A stretch of 38,573 nucleotides of DNA from Hymenobacter frigidus (GCF_014640435.1 NZ_BMGY01000040.1:1-38573), one strand, 5' to 3'; positions 15,170-24,975 are shown, counted from the stretch's first letter. Notes: a model not told the origin generated them from the letters alone. Program-made: numbers and translations.

Positions 15170-16708
15170 TTACGAGCTAACGGCGACCAGCCTCTTGGCA
15201 AAAAACGCAGTCAGGGTGGCAGAAGCGCCTTCCTTCAGCAACTGATTCAGATAGAAGACCATGCACTCGGTGAAACCGGACAGGCGATTTAAATCGTGGC
15301 CCCAGAGGGCGGCGTTGTGCAGCACGGCGGTGGTCAGCGCTTCCGGCGAATGGTGGGCCCAGAGGTCGGCAAAGTAGGCGGCGCGCTCGTCCACCACGGG
15401 GTACGACTTGCCGTTGATTTCCCCGGCGAAGCCGCCGCCGGGCTGCGCCGTGCTGCGCATAAACAGCAGGTAGGCGGCAAAACCCAGCGCGAAATAGTGC
15501 GGTACCGCGCCGTGCTGCCGATAGTAGTGCAGCAGCGTTGGCACGGTGCGCATGTGCATTTTGGCCGTGGCCTGGGCACTGATGGCTAGCCACCGATGCT
15601 CCAGGTAGGGGTTGCGAAACCGGTCAAGCACCTGCATGCCGAAACGCTGGCCCACTTTTTCCTCCACCGGGTACGGGATGCCGGGCAGCAGGTCAGCCAG
15701 CATGAGGTTGTGCACGAAGCGCGCTAGGTGCTGGTCGTCCAGGGATTCGCGCACAGTACCAAAACCCGCCAGGTGAGCCAAAGCAAAGCTCAGGGTGTGG
15801 GTGCCATTCAGCAGACGCAGCTTGAGCTCACGAAACAGATTGATATCGGGCCGAATGATGACAACTTCCGGCGCGGCGGCGGCAAAGCTTAGCACGTTGC
15901 GCACCGCCTCGTCGCCCTCAATGGCCCAGAGCGCATAGGCTTCGGTGATAGTCAACAGTTCGTCCTCGTAGCCCAGGCCGGCCTGCATGGTTTCGGCAGC
16001 GGCGGGTTCGGGTAGGCCGGGCACGATGCGGTCGACCAGCGAGTTGCAGAAGTGGTTGGCCGATTCGAGCCAGTCGATGAACTCGCTGCCCAGGTCGTTG
16101 CGGTGGGCCAACTCCAGCACAATGGCTTCGAGCTTGCTGCCGTTGTCCGGAATCAGCTCGGTGGGCACGATGACCAGTCCGCGCTCCGGGTCGCCTTTGA
16201 AGGCCTTGAAACGGGCGTGCAGCACGGCCAGCAGCTTGCCCGGAAACGACTGGGGCGGCGTCAGCTCAATGGATTCGGTGAGCAGTTGGATTCCGACTTC
16301 GGTCGTGTTAGAAATGACAACCTGTAAGTCGGGATTGGCGGCGAAGGCCAGGATTTCGGCCCACTGGCTTTTGGCCGAGAGCACGCGGCTGATGCTGGCG
16401 CACACCACGTTTTCTTCCACGGGCTGGCCGTCGACCACGCCGCGCACGGCCACGGTATAGAGGCTATCCTGGCGTTCAAAGGCGCTGAGGTCGCCGCCAT
16501 CGGTCGATTTCACGACCACGATGCGGCCGTTGAAAAGGCCCTGACGGTTGGCTTGGTCAATGAGCATATCGGGCAGGCCGCGCAGCAGCACGCCGGTGCC
16601 AAACTGCAGCACTTTTTCGGGCAGCGCAAACATGGCGGCGGCCGGCCAGGCCACCGGCATGCGGCCAGCGGGGGCCGCCAGCGCCAGTTGTTTAGTTAAT
16701 TGTGCCAT
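15170..16708 (-). CDS. uxaB: Tagaturonate reductase (altronate oxidoreductase)
   Basis: A 512-residue member of the long-chain mannitol dehydrogenase family that reduces D-tagaturonate to D-altronate with NADH. The N-terminal Rossmann part has VLQFGTGVLLRGL and, later, VVISNTTEVGIQLL. The C-terminal helical domain has the catalytic KLRLLNGTHTLSFAL stretch (Lys-x5-Asn-x2-His). I chose the ATG at 16708 (MAQLTKQLALAAPAG) rather than an in-frame ATG at 16768, because the longer form would overlap the end of the upstream pectinase gene by 40 bases and adds a non-conserved leader. The 20-base gap to that gene suggests co-transcription of polymer breakdown and monomer catabolism. Confidence 0.92.
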   Translation of the reverse strand: MAQLTKQLALAAPAGRMPVAWPAAAMFALPEKVLQFGTGVLLRGLPDMLIDQANRQGLFNGRIVVVKSTDGGDLSAFERQDSLYTVAVRGVVDGQPVEENVVCASISRVLSAKSQWAEILAFAANPDLQVVISNTTEVGIQLLTESIELTPPQSFPGKLLAVLHARFKAFKGDPERGLVIVPTELIPDNGSKLEAIVLELAHRNDLGSEFIDWLESANHFCNSLVDRIVPGLPEPAAAETMQAGLGYEDELLTITEAYALWAIEGDEAVRNVLSFAAAAPEVVIIRPDINLFRELKLRLLNGTHTLSFALAHLAGFGTVRESLDDQHLARFVHNLMLADLLPGIPYPVEEKVGQRFGMQVLDRFRNPYLEHRWLAISAQATAKMHMRTVPTLLHYYRQHGAVPHYFALGFAAYLLFMRSTAQPGGGFAGEINGKSYPVVDERAAYFADLWAHHSPEALTTAVLHNAALWGHDLNRLSGFTECMVFYLNQLLKEGASATLTAFFAKRLVAVSS

Positions 16709-16728
16709 AGCCACGGTGGATGAAAAAA

Positions 16729-18786
16729 TTATTTCTGGGAAGCTTCGCCGTTCACGCGGGCCTGCCATTTGGGGTAGTTGGTGGCCAGCAGCTTGGCGGG
16801 CCAGGTACTGGCATACACGTAGCCCACGCGGCGCTCATTCTCGATTTCGGCCAGCTTGGTGCGCTTCAACCCGTCGCGCCCCACGTAGATGGGCTGGTTG
16901 GTTTCCAGGTCGTAGAACCGGGCCCAGAGCGTGCTGCCCACTTCGGGCACTATCACGCGGTCGCGGCCGCTGGGCTGGCTGAGGTCTTTAATTTCGCGCA
17001 TGGACAGGCCGGGCATCTTCACCTCGTTCAGCCAGCTCACGGCGGCTTCCACGGCGCGCTTCACTTCGGGTGTGGGCTTGTCGAGGCTCATCAGGAATTC
17101 GGTGATGCCAACGGTTTCGTCGCCGCTCAGCGCGGCCAGCTCGAAGGCGCGGGCCTTGGTGGGCAGGAAGGTGCGGCGGTCGTGCTGGGCGCACCAGGCC
17201 GTGAGCTTGCCGCGCTGCACGTACTGCGTTTTCAGGATGCACTGCACGCCGCGGGCCACCGCGTCTTTGGCCGGGCCCACCAGGCTCCAGTCGAGCAGGG
17301 CGAAGTCGTCTTTTTGCTCGCTCACCGCTTTTAGGGTGCGCAGGGCGCGCACCATGGCGTCGTCGTTGTAGGTAATCTGGCCGCGGTAGGAGCTGCTGTC
17401 GGGGTAAAACTGCGGGAAGCCGCCGCTGCGCATTTGCATGGTGAGCAAGTAGCGCACACCGCGCTCGGCGGCCTGGCGGTAAGCCGGGTTGTTGGTGCGG
17501 CGAAACGCCTGTACCAGGTAGGTGATTTCGCGGGTGGTGGCGTTGTTGTCGATGGTCGCGTCGTTGCGGTTGCGGTCATCCAGGGTGCTGGCCCGCTGCA
17601 CGGTGCTCAGGCGGTGGTCGTAGTTCACCTTCACCTCCCCCACGGCCTTGGGCCAGCCGCCCACGCTGCGCTGGAACACCAGCATTTTCTCGGCAATGGT
17701 ATCCTGCACGGCGGGGGGCGGCGGGGTGGTGCTGCGCTGGCCCGTGAGGGGGTTCCAGCGGCCGCCAAACGTCCAGGCCGGGGTGATGCGGGCCACGGTG
17801 GGCCCGCCCTCGGCGGTGGCCAGGTTGGAGCGCATCCAGGCGTAGTCGCCGCCCTGGCGGTGGCAGTCGGCGTAGTACACGCGGCGGCCCCACTGCTTGG
17901 CGCCGGGCCCCGATTCGGCCCAGTAGATGTCGGCATCGGCCATGTTCTTGGCAAACTGGCAGCCGATGAGGTAGAACTGGGCTTCGCGGTGAAAGCGGCC
18001 CAGCTTGAAGTTGTCATCGCCCACGAAGCGGCAGTTTTTCAGCACCGTTTTCGAGTCCTTGTTGCCCGAGCCGTCGTGCCAGATGGCCGCGTTCAGGTTG
18101 TGGCACACAAAGAGGCAGTTTTCGGCGTAGGCCCAACCGCGGGGGCAGTAGAAATCCACTGCTCCTTCCATGGTGCAGTCTTTGAAATAATACAGGCCAG
18201 CCTCGGTGTCCCAGGGACTCACCGTGTCGCCGCCCAGGGAGCGGAACGTGCAGCTGCGCACGATGATGCGCGTGGCCCCGGGCATGGTGCGCATAGCCAT
18301 CTGGTGGCCGGTGGGGCTGATGGTTTTAGGCTTCCCGGGCTCGGCCGGGCAGTTGATGATGACTTCGGGCTTGTTCTGGTGCTCGAAGCCGTAGGAGTTG
18401 ATAACAGTCAGCTTTTCAAGGGTGACGTCGGGGCTGTTGCGCAGGTTGAGCACGGCCACGCCCCAGTCGTCCTGGCCAGCCACGGGGTCGCAGCGCCAGG
18501 CGTCGCGGGCCTGGCTGAAGGTCAGGATTACGCCCTTCTCGCTCTGGCCCCGCAGCACAATGTTGGCCTTGCCATCAATGAAGACTTTCTCGTTGTACAC
18601 CCCATTCTTGATGTACACGGTGCGCGGCTTGACTGCTTCGGCGGGCAGGCTGTTGAGGGCGGCTTGGATGGTCCGGAACTGGCCCGAACCATCCGTGGCT
18701 ACCGTCACCTGCTGGGCACAGACTGTACTAAGTCCCACCTTACCCAGGCCTAGCAGCAGGAGCAGCAGTTGCATCGTTGTTTTCAT
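16729..18786 (-). CDS. Secreted CE8-PL10 fusion: pectin methylesterase + pectate lyase
   Basis: A 685-residue exported bifunctional enzyme with signal peptide MKTTMQLLLLLLGLGKVGLS, ending near VCAQ. The CE8 parallel beta-helix (about residues 25-345) shows GSGQFRTIQAALNSLP, RTVYIKNGVYNEKV, the first catalytic Asp in GDTVSPWDTEAG (the usual Gln before this Asp is Gly here) and the second in GAVDFYCP, then WGRRVYYADC. After a proline-rich linker (TTPPPPAV) the PL10 alpha/alpha-toroid (about 370-670) shows MLVFQRSVGGWPK, IDNNATTREITYL, GGFPQFYPDS, YNDDAMVRAL and LTAWCAQHD. One protein therefore demethylates homogalacturonan and cleaves the product by beta-elimination, yielding 4,5-unsaturated ends that feed KduI/KduD. 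It is the first gene after susD, behind a large hairpin. Confidence 0.9.
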   Translation of the reverse strand: MKTTMQLLLLLLGLGKVGLSTVCAQQVTVATDGSGQFRTIQAALNSLPAEAVKPRTVYIKNGVYNEKVFIDGKANIVLRGQSEKGVILTFSQARDAWRCDPVAGQDDWGVAVLNLRNSPDVTLEKLTVINSYGFEHQNKPEVIINCPAEPGKPKTISPTGHQMAMRTMPGATRIIVRSCTFRSLGGDTVSPWDTEAGLYYFKDCTMEGAVDFYCPRGWAYAENCLFVCHNLNAAIWHDGSGNKDSKTVLKNCRFVGDDNFKLGRFHREAQFYLIGCQFAKNMADADIYWAESGPGAKQWGRRVYYADCHRQGGDYAWMRSNLATAEGGPTVARITPAWTFGGRWNPLTGQRSTTPPPPAVQDTIAEKMLVFQRSVGGWPKAVGEVKVNYDHRLSTVQRASTLDDRNRNDATIDNNATTREITYLVQAFRRTNNPAYRQAAERGVRYLLTMQMRSGGFPQFYPDSSSYRGQITYNDDAMVRALRTLKAVSEQKDDFALLDWSLVGPAKDAVARGVQCILKTQYVQRGKLTAWCAQHDRRTFLPTKARAFELAALSGDETVGITEFLMSLDKPTPEVKRAVEAAVSWLNEVKMPGLSMREIKDLSQPSGRDRVIVPEVGSTLWARFYDLETNQPIYVGRDGLKRTKLAEIENERRVGYVYASTWPAKLLATNYPKWQARVNGEASQK

Positions 18787-18883
18787 GAGGAATAGAAGGA
18801 GCTTGTGGTGCCTGCTGGCACATTGCTAAGCCACGCCGAGCGGCCGGCCGTACATTCTTAAAACAATTTCCAGGTTGGTGTAC

Positions 18884-19001
18884 ACGAGGTAGAGACGCAA
18901 CATTTTGCGTCTTGTCGTTGCTGATGTTGTTTAATCCGCGCAGGGCCACGCGGTTCCAATCGTTCAACGACGAGACGCGAAATGTTGCGTCTCTACCTCG
19001 T
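18884..19001. repeat. Palindromic intergenic repeat, 37-nt arms
   Basis: Arms at 18884-18920 (starting ACGAGGTAGAGACGCAACAT) and 18965-19001 are reverse complements with two mismatches, around a 44-base centre. The element lies in the 236-base gap between the susD stop and the CE8-PL10 start. It may limit readthrough, keeping SusCD more abundant than the downstream enzymes. It resembles a dispersed Hymenobacter-type repeat. Confidence 0.8.
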
Positions 19002-19022
19002 TTGGACCGACTCGAAGCTGCT

Positions 19023-20819
19023 TTAGTAGCCGAAATTCTGCTTCACGTTCAGGTCCGTGTCGATGGTGCTTTGGGGGATGGGCAGCAACTCTTTGCCGGC
19101 GTTGGGCACAAAATCGGCGGCCAGGCCGGTGCCGCCGGGGCGGGTGTTGGTGAGGTAGGCCGCATCCACGGCCAGGCGCCAGTTCACGCGGGTAGTGCCG
19201 GTGGGCGTGGCGGCCGGCGAAGGCCGGTAGAACGAGCGGGCCCACTGCACTTGGCCGTTCACCACCCGGAAGTACTGGTATTGCGGCACCGTGTTGTAGG
19301 GGGCTTGGCCGAGCTGCATCTTGGCCAGTTCGGCTTTGGTTTCGGCCAGCTTGGTGGCTAGTTGGCCCCAGCGCAGCAGGTCGTACTTGCGGATGCCTTC
19401 GCCGCCAAACTCCAGCAGGCGCTCCTTTTGCAGGGTGGTGAAGAAGGACGTTTTCGTGGTCAAATCGAGGTTGGCGGCGGCGCGGGTGGCGTTGCCGGCA
19501 AAGGCGCGGGTGCGCACTTCGAGCAGGGCGTTTTTGGCGGCCGTGGTGGGGCCATTCAGTTCGTTTTCTGCTTCGGCAAACATCAGCAGCACGTCGGCGA
19601 AGCGAATCAGCACCCAGTTGTATCCCAGGTAGTTGCCGGTGCCGGTGAGGGTGGGCACGCGCCAGTTGCGCCGGAACTTGCCGTTGGTGACCACGGCCAG
19701 CGCGGTGCCGGCCTGGTTGTTGGTGCTCCCGATGGTGTAGGGCGTCAGGGTGATGTCGCGCCGCACATCGGTCGAGTCGAAGGCGTAGAAGTAGGTGGGC
19801 ACGGCCACGATGCTGCCCTGCGAGGAGCCGAAGATGGGCGAGGCATTCAGGCGGGGCCCGTCGTAGTAGCCGTGCTTGCTGTCCGACACGGAGTTGCTGC
19901 CGCCCATGGCTACTTCAAACATGATTTCATTGGCCGCCTCGCGGCGCTGCTCGTTGATGCTCTTGAACAGGTCGTAGAAGCTGGTATTAAGCGTATGCTG
20001 ATTGCGGTTGCGCATCAAATCGGCGCACTCCTGCTGGGCAATGGCATAGTAGCGCAGGTAGTCGGCGGGGCGCTCAATAACGCCGGTACGGGCGTTGGCC
20101 GAGTAGCCGCCGCGCTGCAGGGCCAGGCGGGCGCGCAGGGCTTTCACGGCCCCTTTGGTGATGCGCTCGCTGGGGGCACCGGCGTTGGTGCGCCACGGCA
20201 CCAGCTTTGAGGCCTTGCCCAGGTTGGCAATCAGGGTGTCGAGGGTCAGGTTGCGGTTCACGGAAGGCAGCTGGAAGCTGGCCGCGGCATTGGTGGGCAC
20301 GAGCGGGGCCGGCACGTCGCCCCAGTTTCGAATCAGCTCATACAGGTACTGGGCCCGCAGGGTCAGCACCTCGCCGTAGAGGCGGTGCAGGGCGGCGGTA
20401 TCGGCCGAAGTTCCGTTGCGGTACAGCGCCATCTGCGGGATGTTCTTGATGCAGATGTTGGCCCGCTCCACGCCCACGTACAGGTCGTTCCAGGGGTTCA
20501 CCACCTCGGCGTTGGTGGGCAGGGCCTTGTAGCGGGCCAAGCCGCGGTTGCCGGCGTTAGCCACGCCGGGCGCGCCAATCAGCTCGTCGGTATCGTACGG
20601 ATAATACAGGTTCAGGCGGGTGCCGTAGGTGCGGTCCCCGGACAGCAGGTCGTATGCTCCCACCACGGCGGTCGTGGCCCCGCTCACGGTGCCAAACAGC
20701 TGCTCGGTGGTGTAGAAGGCATCGGGGGTCACGTCGAGGTAGTCTTTACAGGCACTCAGGCCCGCCAGCAGGGCCAGCGCAGCAGCGCCTAGTGTCAGGC
20801 GCAGATTAGTAATTTTCAT
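19023..20819 (-). CDS. SusD/RagB-family glycan-binding lipoprotein
   Basis: A 598-residue outer-membrane lipoprotein; the leader MKITNLRLTLGAAALALLAG ends in a lipobox LSAC, followed by KDYLDVTPDAFYTTEQLFGT, the standard SusD N-terminus. Further family features are the TPR-like helices, the WNDLYVGVERANICIKNIP block, LTLRAQYLYELIRNWGDVP and the C-terminal RLLEFGGEGIRKYDLLRWGQ. It caps the SusC barrel and captures oligosaccharides; the locus suggests pectic oligomers. It starts 12 bases after susC, as is normal for the pair. The exact ligand cannot be told from sequence. Confidence 0.94.
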   Translation of the reverse strand: MKITNLRLTLGAAALALLAGLSACKDYLDVTPDAFYTTEQLFGTVSGATTAVVGAYDLLSGDRTYGTRLNLYYPYDTDELIGAPGVANAGNRGLARYKALPTNAEVVNPWNDLYVGVERANICIKNIPQMALYRNGTSADTAALHRLYGEVLTLRAQYLYELIRNWGDVPAPLVPTNAAASFQLPSVNRNLTLDTLIANLGKASKLVPWRTNAGAPSERITKGAVKALRARLALQRGGYSANARTGVIERPADYLRYYAIAQQECADLMRNRNQHTLNTSFYDLFKSINEQRREAANEIMFEVAMGGSNSVSDSKHGYYDGPRLNASPIFGSSQGSIVAVPTYFYAFDSTDVRRDITLTPYTIGSTNNQAGTALAVVTNGKFRRNWRVPTLTGTGNYLGYNWVLIRFADVLLMFAEAENELNGPTTAAKNALLEVRTRAFAGNATRAAANLDLTTKTSFFTTLQKERLLEFGGEGIRKYDLLRWGQLATKLAETKAELAKMQLGQAPYNTVPQYQYFRVVNGQVQWARSFYRPSPAATPTGTTRVNWRLAVDAAYLTNTRPGGTGLAADFVPNAGKELLPIPQSTIDTDLNVKQNFGY

Positions 20820-20831
20820 GATTTCAGGAGA

Positions 20832-23800
20832 TTACAATGCCAGGTTGATGCCGAACAAAAAGGCGCGGCTACGCGGGTAGGCGGCGTAGTCCACGCCGGG
20901 CGTGAGGCCGGTGGCGCGGCGGGTGTTGGCCTCGGGGTCGTAACCGGTGTATTTGGTGAAGGTGTAAAGGTTGCTGGTGGTCACGTAGAAGCGCAGCTGC
21001 GTGAGCTTGGCCCGGCTGATGAGGGACTTGGGCAGCGAGTAGCCCAAGGTGAGATTGTTGATGCGCAGAAACGAGCCGTCCTCGATGGCCCACGAGTGGG
21101 TGAACAGCTGCCGGGTGGGCTGCCAGATTTGCGCGTTCTGGTTCACCGAGCGCGATACTTCCAGGTCGGTAATGGCCACGCCGTTGGCGTCGATGGTGCG
21201 GTACCGGTCGTTCATCAGCCCCAGCATGTTGCTGAGCGGGTTGATGGCGCTGGTGAATTCCAGCTTGTTGGCGTTGTACACGTCGTTGCCGTACACGAAG
21301 TTGACGAACACGCTGGCGTCAAATCCTTTGTAGGAAAACTGGTTGTTGAAGCCGCCCGTGAACTTGGGGTTGGCGTTACCAATCACCGTGCGGTCGAGCT
21401 CGTTCACAATACCGTCGCCGTTCAGGTCCTTCAGCTTGATGATGCCGGGCGCCAGGGCCTGGCCCTGTACGCCCACGTTCGACGGAATGTCCGACTTCAG
21501 CACCCAGGCCCGGGTAGTGGCATTGTAGCCCGAGAAGTCGTCGGCGGTGTAAAAGCCCTTGCGGCCGTTGTCGAAATCGGTCACGTAGCCGTACATCTGC
21601 CCAATGGGCTGGCCCACGCGGGCCACAAAATCCTGCGAGATGGCCGTGCTGGCCCAGCCCGAGTACACGCCCGGAATCTCGGGGGCGCCGCCCAGGCTCT
21701 CAATCCGGCCCCGGTTGAAGGAAGTATTGAGGTTGGCCGTCCAGGTGAAATCCGGGGTCTGAAAGATGGTGCCGCTGAGCTGCAGCTCCAGGCCGCGGTT
21801 CGAGGTGGAGCCGATGTTTTGCAGCTGCGAGGCGTAGCCGGTTACTACCGGAATGGGCCGGGCCACCAGCAAGTCCTCGGTGGTGTTGTAGTAGGCATCG
21901 GCCGTGAGCTGCAGCCGGTTGTTGAACAGAGCCAGGTCCAGGCCCGCGTTGCGCGAAACGGTGGTTTCCCACTTCAGGCTGGGGTTGGCCAGAAACGGCA
22001 CGTTGGCCCCGCCCACCCGAATGTGGTTCAGCCAGTATTCGCCGCCACCGCCCGAAAACAGGTTTAGGTAAGAGAAATCGTTGATGCGGTTGTTGCCGGC
22101 CTTGCCGTAGCTCAGGCGCAGCTTCAGGTCCGAAATCATCGTAATCGGTTTCAGGAAGCTCTCCTGCGATACCCGCCAAGCCAGCGAAGCCGCCGGAAAG
22201 TAGCCCACCCGGTTGCCCGCCGCGTACTTCGACGAGCCATCGGCCCGCATGGTGAGCGTGAGCAGGTACTTGTCGTCAAACGTGTAGTTGAGGCGGCTGA
22301 AGCCCGAGAGCAGGCGCGAGTTGGCGGCCACGCCGGTCGTGGGCAGGTTGGGCTGGGCCTGCGTGCCGGCCGGCAGCACCCCCTGGTTGATGTTGGCAAT
22401 AGCTTGTTTGGCAACGATATCAAGCGGCAGGAAGTTGGTTTGAATGTACTGCACCGTGCCCTGCTGCTGGTAAATCTCCTGGCCCAGCAGCGCATCGAAG
22501 CTGTGGCGGCCGGTTTTGTGCGCGTAAGTCAGCACGTTGGAGTTGTTGATGGTGGTCTGCACGCCCGAGCTCAGCGAGGCAAAGGGCAGGGCGGCGTAGT
22601 TGCCGGCCACCTGCCGGATGGTAGGCGAGAAGCGGCCGTTGAAGGTCTCAAGGCGTGTATCGGTGATGTCAAAGCCGGCCGTGGAGCGGAATACCAGGCT
22701 GGGAGCCAGGGTCAGGGCCACGTTGCCGCTCAGGTTGTAGGTGCGGCGGCGGTCGAGGCGGTACTCGTTGTCGATGGCGATAATCGGGTTCACCAGGCTG
22801 GTTTGCTGGAAGAAGTCTTCGTCGAACTGCGTGGGGTCGAGCGCGCCGGCCAGCGGCACGGCCAACGGTTGAAACTGCACGGCGTTGCGCAGCCGCGAGG
22901 TGATGGTGGACAAGGCGCTGGACGTGCCCGCGCCGTTGCTTTCCTGGTTGTTGAAGCGGGCGTTCAGGCCAAACGAAAACCGCTCGCTGGCCTTGGTGTC
23001 GAAGCGGAAGTTTACCAGCTTGCGCTCGTAGTCGGAGCCGCGCTGAATGCCGTCCTCCTTATTGTCGGTCAGGCTCAGCGAGTAGGTGGTGCCCTTCACG
23101 CCCCCGGCCACCGACACGTTGTGCGTCTGCTGGAAGGCGTCGCGCCCGAACACCTGGTCCTGCCAGTCGAGAAACGGCGCGTTGCGGCTGGCGTTCAGCG
23201 TATCGCTCCGGTAATTCCGGCTGCCAAAAGCCGTCTTGAAGGTGTTGATGCCGCCGGCCGTGGTGCCCAGCCCCTGCGCCCGCTCAAACTGGTAGTCAAC
23301 GTAGTCGGCGGGCTTCATCAAATCGAGCTTGCGCGAAAGCTGGCGCACGCCGGCAAACCCGTTATAGGTTACTATCACCTTGCCGTCGCGGCCTTTTTTG
23401 GTGGTGATGATGACCACGCCATTGGCCCCGCGAGCGCCGTAAATGGCAGTGGCCGAGGCATCCTTCAGCACGTCCACCGAGGCAATGTCCTGGGGCGAAA
23501 TCACCGACAAGGCGTTTTCTACCTGAATGCCGTCCACCACGTACAGCGGCGAGTTGTCCTGGGTAATCGAGCCGCCGCCACGCACCCGAATCTGCACGTT
23601 GGCGTTGCCGGGCGTGCCTTCGGCCGAGGTGAGCTGCACACCGGCCAACCGGCCCGTCAGGGCCTCGGCGGCCGAGTTCACGGGCACGTCCTTAATCTGC
23701 TGCGCGCCCACCGACGACACCGAGCCGGTCACGTCGCGGCGCTGCACTTCCTGGTAGCCGATGACCACCACGTCGTCTAGCTGCTTGCTGTCCGAAGCCA

Positions 23801-24089
23801 GCGTGACGTTGATGGTGGACTGGTCGCCCACAGGCACCGCTTTCGACACGAAGCCCACGTAGCTGAAGCGCAGCGTGGCGTTGGCGCCGCCAGCGGGCAG
23901 GCTGAGGCTGTAGCCACCGTCGCCGCCGGTGGAGGCCCCGTTGGTGGTGCCTTCTACCAGCACCGTCACGCCGGGCAGGGGCTCGCCCTCTGCTGACTTC
24001 ACAACGCCCTGAACCTGACGGCTCTGGGCGGTGGATAGGCCAATGCTGCAACACAGCACCAGCCAGAGCAGGAATAACTGTTTTTTCAT
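20832..24089 (-). CDS. SusC/RagA-family TonB-linked outer-membrane transporter
   Basis: A 1085-residue TonB-dependent receptor with signal peptide MKKQLFLLWLVLCCSIGLST. An N-terminal carboxypeptidase-regulatory-like domain (about residues 25-105, VQGVVKSAEGEPLPGVTVLV) is followed by a TonB-box-like region (DDVVVIGYQ). The plug carries the SusC signature DVLKDASATAIYGARGANGV and IITTKKG. The rest is the 22-strand barrel, ending with the aromatic-rich AFLFGINLAL typical of the last strand. It has no extended N-terminal signalling domain, so it is a pure transporter rather than a sigma/anti-sigma sensor. With SusD it would import pectic oligosaccharides into the periplasm. It follows kduI by 43 bases. 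Confidence 0.95.
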   Translation of the reverse strand: MKKQLFLLWLVLCCSIGLSTAQSRQVQGVVKSAEGEPLPGVTVLVEGTTNGASTGGDGGYSLSLPAGGANATLRFSYVGFVSKAVPVGDQSTINVTLASDSKQLDDVVVIGYQEVQRRDVTGSVSSVGAQQIKDVPVNSAAEALTGRLAGVQLTSAEGTPGNANVQIRVRGGGSITQDNSPLYVVDGIQVENALSVISPQDIASVDVLKDASATAIYGARGANGVVIITTKKGRDGKVIVTYNGFAGVRQLSRKLDLMKPADYVDYQFERAQGLGTTAGGINTFKTAFGSRNYRSDTLNASRNAPFLDWQDQVFGRDAFQQTHNVSVAGGVKGTTYSLSLTDNKEDGIQRGSDYERKLVNFRFDTKASERFSFGLNARFNNQESNGAGTSSALSTITSRLRNAVQFQPLAVPLAGALDPTQFDEDFFQQTSLVNPIIAIDNEYRLDRRRTYNLSGNVALTLAPSLVFRSTAGFDITDTRLETFNGRFSPTIRQVAGNYAALPFASLSSGVQTTINNSNVLTYAHKTGRHSFDALLGQEIYQQQGTVQYIQTNFLPLDIVAKQAIANINQGVLPAGTQAQPNLPTTGVAANSRLLSGFSRLNYTFDDKYLLTLTMRADGSSKYAAGNRVGYFPAASLAWRVSQESFLKPITMISDLKLRLSYGKAGNNRINDFSYLNLFSGGGGEYWLNHIRVGGANVPFLANPSLKWETTVSRNAGLDLALFNNRLQLTADAYYNTTEDLLVARPIPVVTGYASQLQNIGSTSNRGLELQLSGTIFQTPDFTWTANLNTSFNRGRIESLGGAPEIPGVYSGWASTAISQDFVARVGQPIGQMYGYVTDFDNGRKGFYTADDFSGYNATTRAWVLKSDIPSNVGVQGQALAPGIIKLKDLNGDGIVNELDRTVIGNANPKFTGGFNNQFSYKGFDASVFVNFVYGNDVYNANKLEFTSAINPLSNMLGLMNDRYRTIDANGVAITDLEVSRSVNQNAQIWQPTRQLFTHSWAIEDGSFLRINNLTLGYSLPKSLISRAKLTQLRFYVTTSNLYTFTKYTGYDPEANTRRATGLTPGVDYAAYPRSRAFLFGINLAL

Positions 24090-24132
24090 GAGAGTAACGC
24101 GCTTGGGTGAGAATTTTTAAAGTGTGTAGCTA

Positions 24133-24963
24133 TTAGCACAGGCCGTCGAGCGGCACCGCGTCCATGTCGGTGTATTCCCGGTTTTCGCCGGCCATGCCCC
24201 AGATAAAGCTGTAAGCCGCCGTGCCGCAGCCCGTGTGGATGGACCACGGCGGCGAGAGGATGGCCTGGCCTTCGCTTACCCACAGGGGGCGGGTTTCGGT
24301 GGGCTCGCCCATGAGGTGCAGCACGCGCTGGCCAGCGGCCAGGTCGAAGTAGAGGTAGGCCTCCATGCGGCGGTCGTGGGTGTGGGCGGGCATGGTGTTC
24401 CACACGTTGCCGGATTTCAGGGTGGTCAGGCCCATCACCAGCTGGCAGCTCTGGATGCCCTCGGCGTAGATGTATTTGTAGATGGTGCGCTCGTTGGCCG
24501 TTTCGGCCGCGCCCATTTGCACGGGCGTAGCCTCGGCTTGGGTGCGCAGCGTGGTCGGGTGCGCCGCATGCGCCGGAGCCGACAGCAAGTAGAACTTAGC
24601 CGGCCGCGCCGCGTCATTGCTGATAAACTCAACCTGGCCCGCGCCCCTGCCCACGTACAAGCAGTCCTGCGTGCCTAGCTCGTAGGCTTCAGCGCCCACG
24701 CGCACCTGGCCGGGGCCGCCCACGTTCAGCACGCCCAACTCGCGGCGCTCCAGAAAGCTGGTGGCTTTCAGCGACTCGGGACAGGGCAGCGGCAGCACCG
24801 TGCCAGCAGGCTGGGCCCCGCCCACAATCAGGCGGTCGTAGTGCGAGTAGGTGAGGCTGATTTCGCCGGCCACAAACAAGCGCTCAATCAGAAAATGCTC
24901 CCGCAGGCCATCCGTATTCAGGGTGGCAGTTTCGCGGGGTCCGATGGCAAAGCGCTGGTTCAT
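24133..24963 (-). CDS. kduI: 5-dehydro-4-deoxy-D-glucuronate isomerase
   Basis: A 276-residue cupin-fold isomerase of the usual length. It converts 5-keto-4-deoxyuronate, the spontaneous product of unsaturated galacturonate, to 2,5-diketo-3-deoxygluconate. Family marks: RFAIGPRETATLNTDGLREH at the N-terminus, GGPGQVRVGAEAY, the zinc ligands in PAHTHDRRMEAYLYFDL (HxH and Glu), and the last His in PPWSIHTGCGTAAYSFIWGM. It works in the cytoplasm between GH105/PL products and KduD. It is separated from kduD by an AT-rich repeat of about 95 bases and lies in the same direction. Confidence 0.95.
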   Translation of the reverse strand: MNQRFAIGPRETATLNTDGLREHFLIERLFVAGEISLTYSHYDRLIVGGAQPAGTVLPLPCPESLKATSFLERRELGVLNVGGPGQVRVGAEAYELGTQDCLYVGRGAGQVEFISNDAARPAKFYLLSAPAHAAHPTTLRTQAEATPVQMGAAETANERTIYKYIYAEGIQSCQLVMGLTTLKSGNVWNTMPAHTHDRRMEAYLYFDLAAGQRVLHLMGEPTETRPLWVSEGQAILSPPWSIHTGCGTAAYSFIWGMAGENREYTDMDAVPLDGLC

Positions 24964-24975
24964 AAGAGTTATGAG

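Noticed and set aside
17434..18753. Plus-strand open frame of 439 codons opposite the CE8-PL10 gene
   Set aside because: Antisense shadow rich in Val, Ala, His and Gly, with no family resemblance.
22404..23780. Plus-strand open frame of 458 codons opposite susC
   Set aside because: Antisense shadow of the receptor plug and barrel; no domain.
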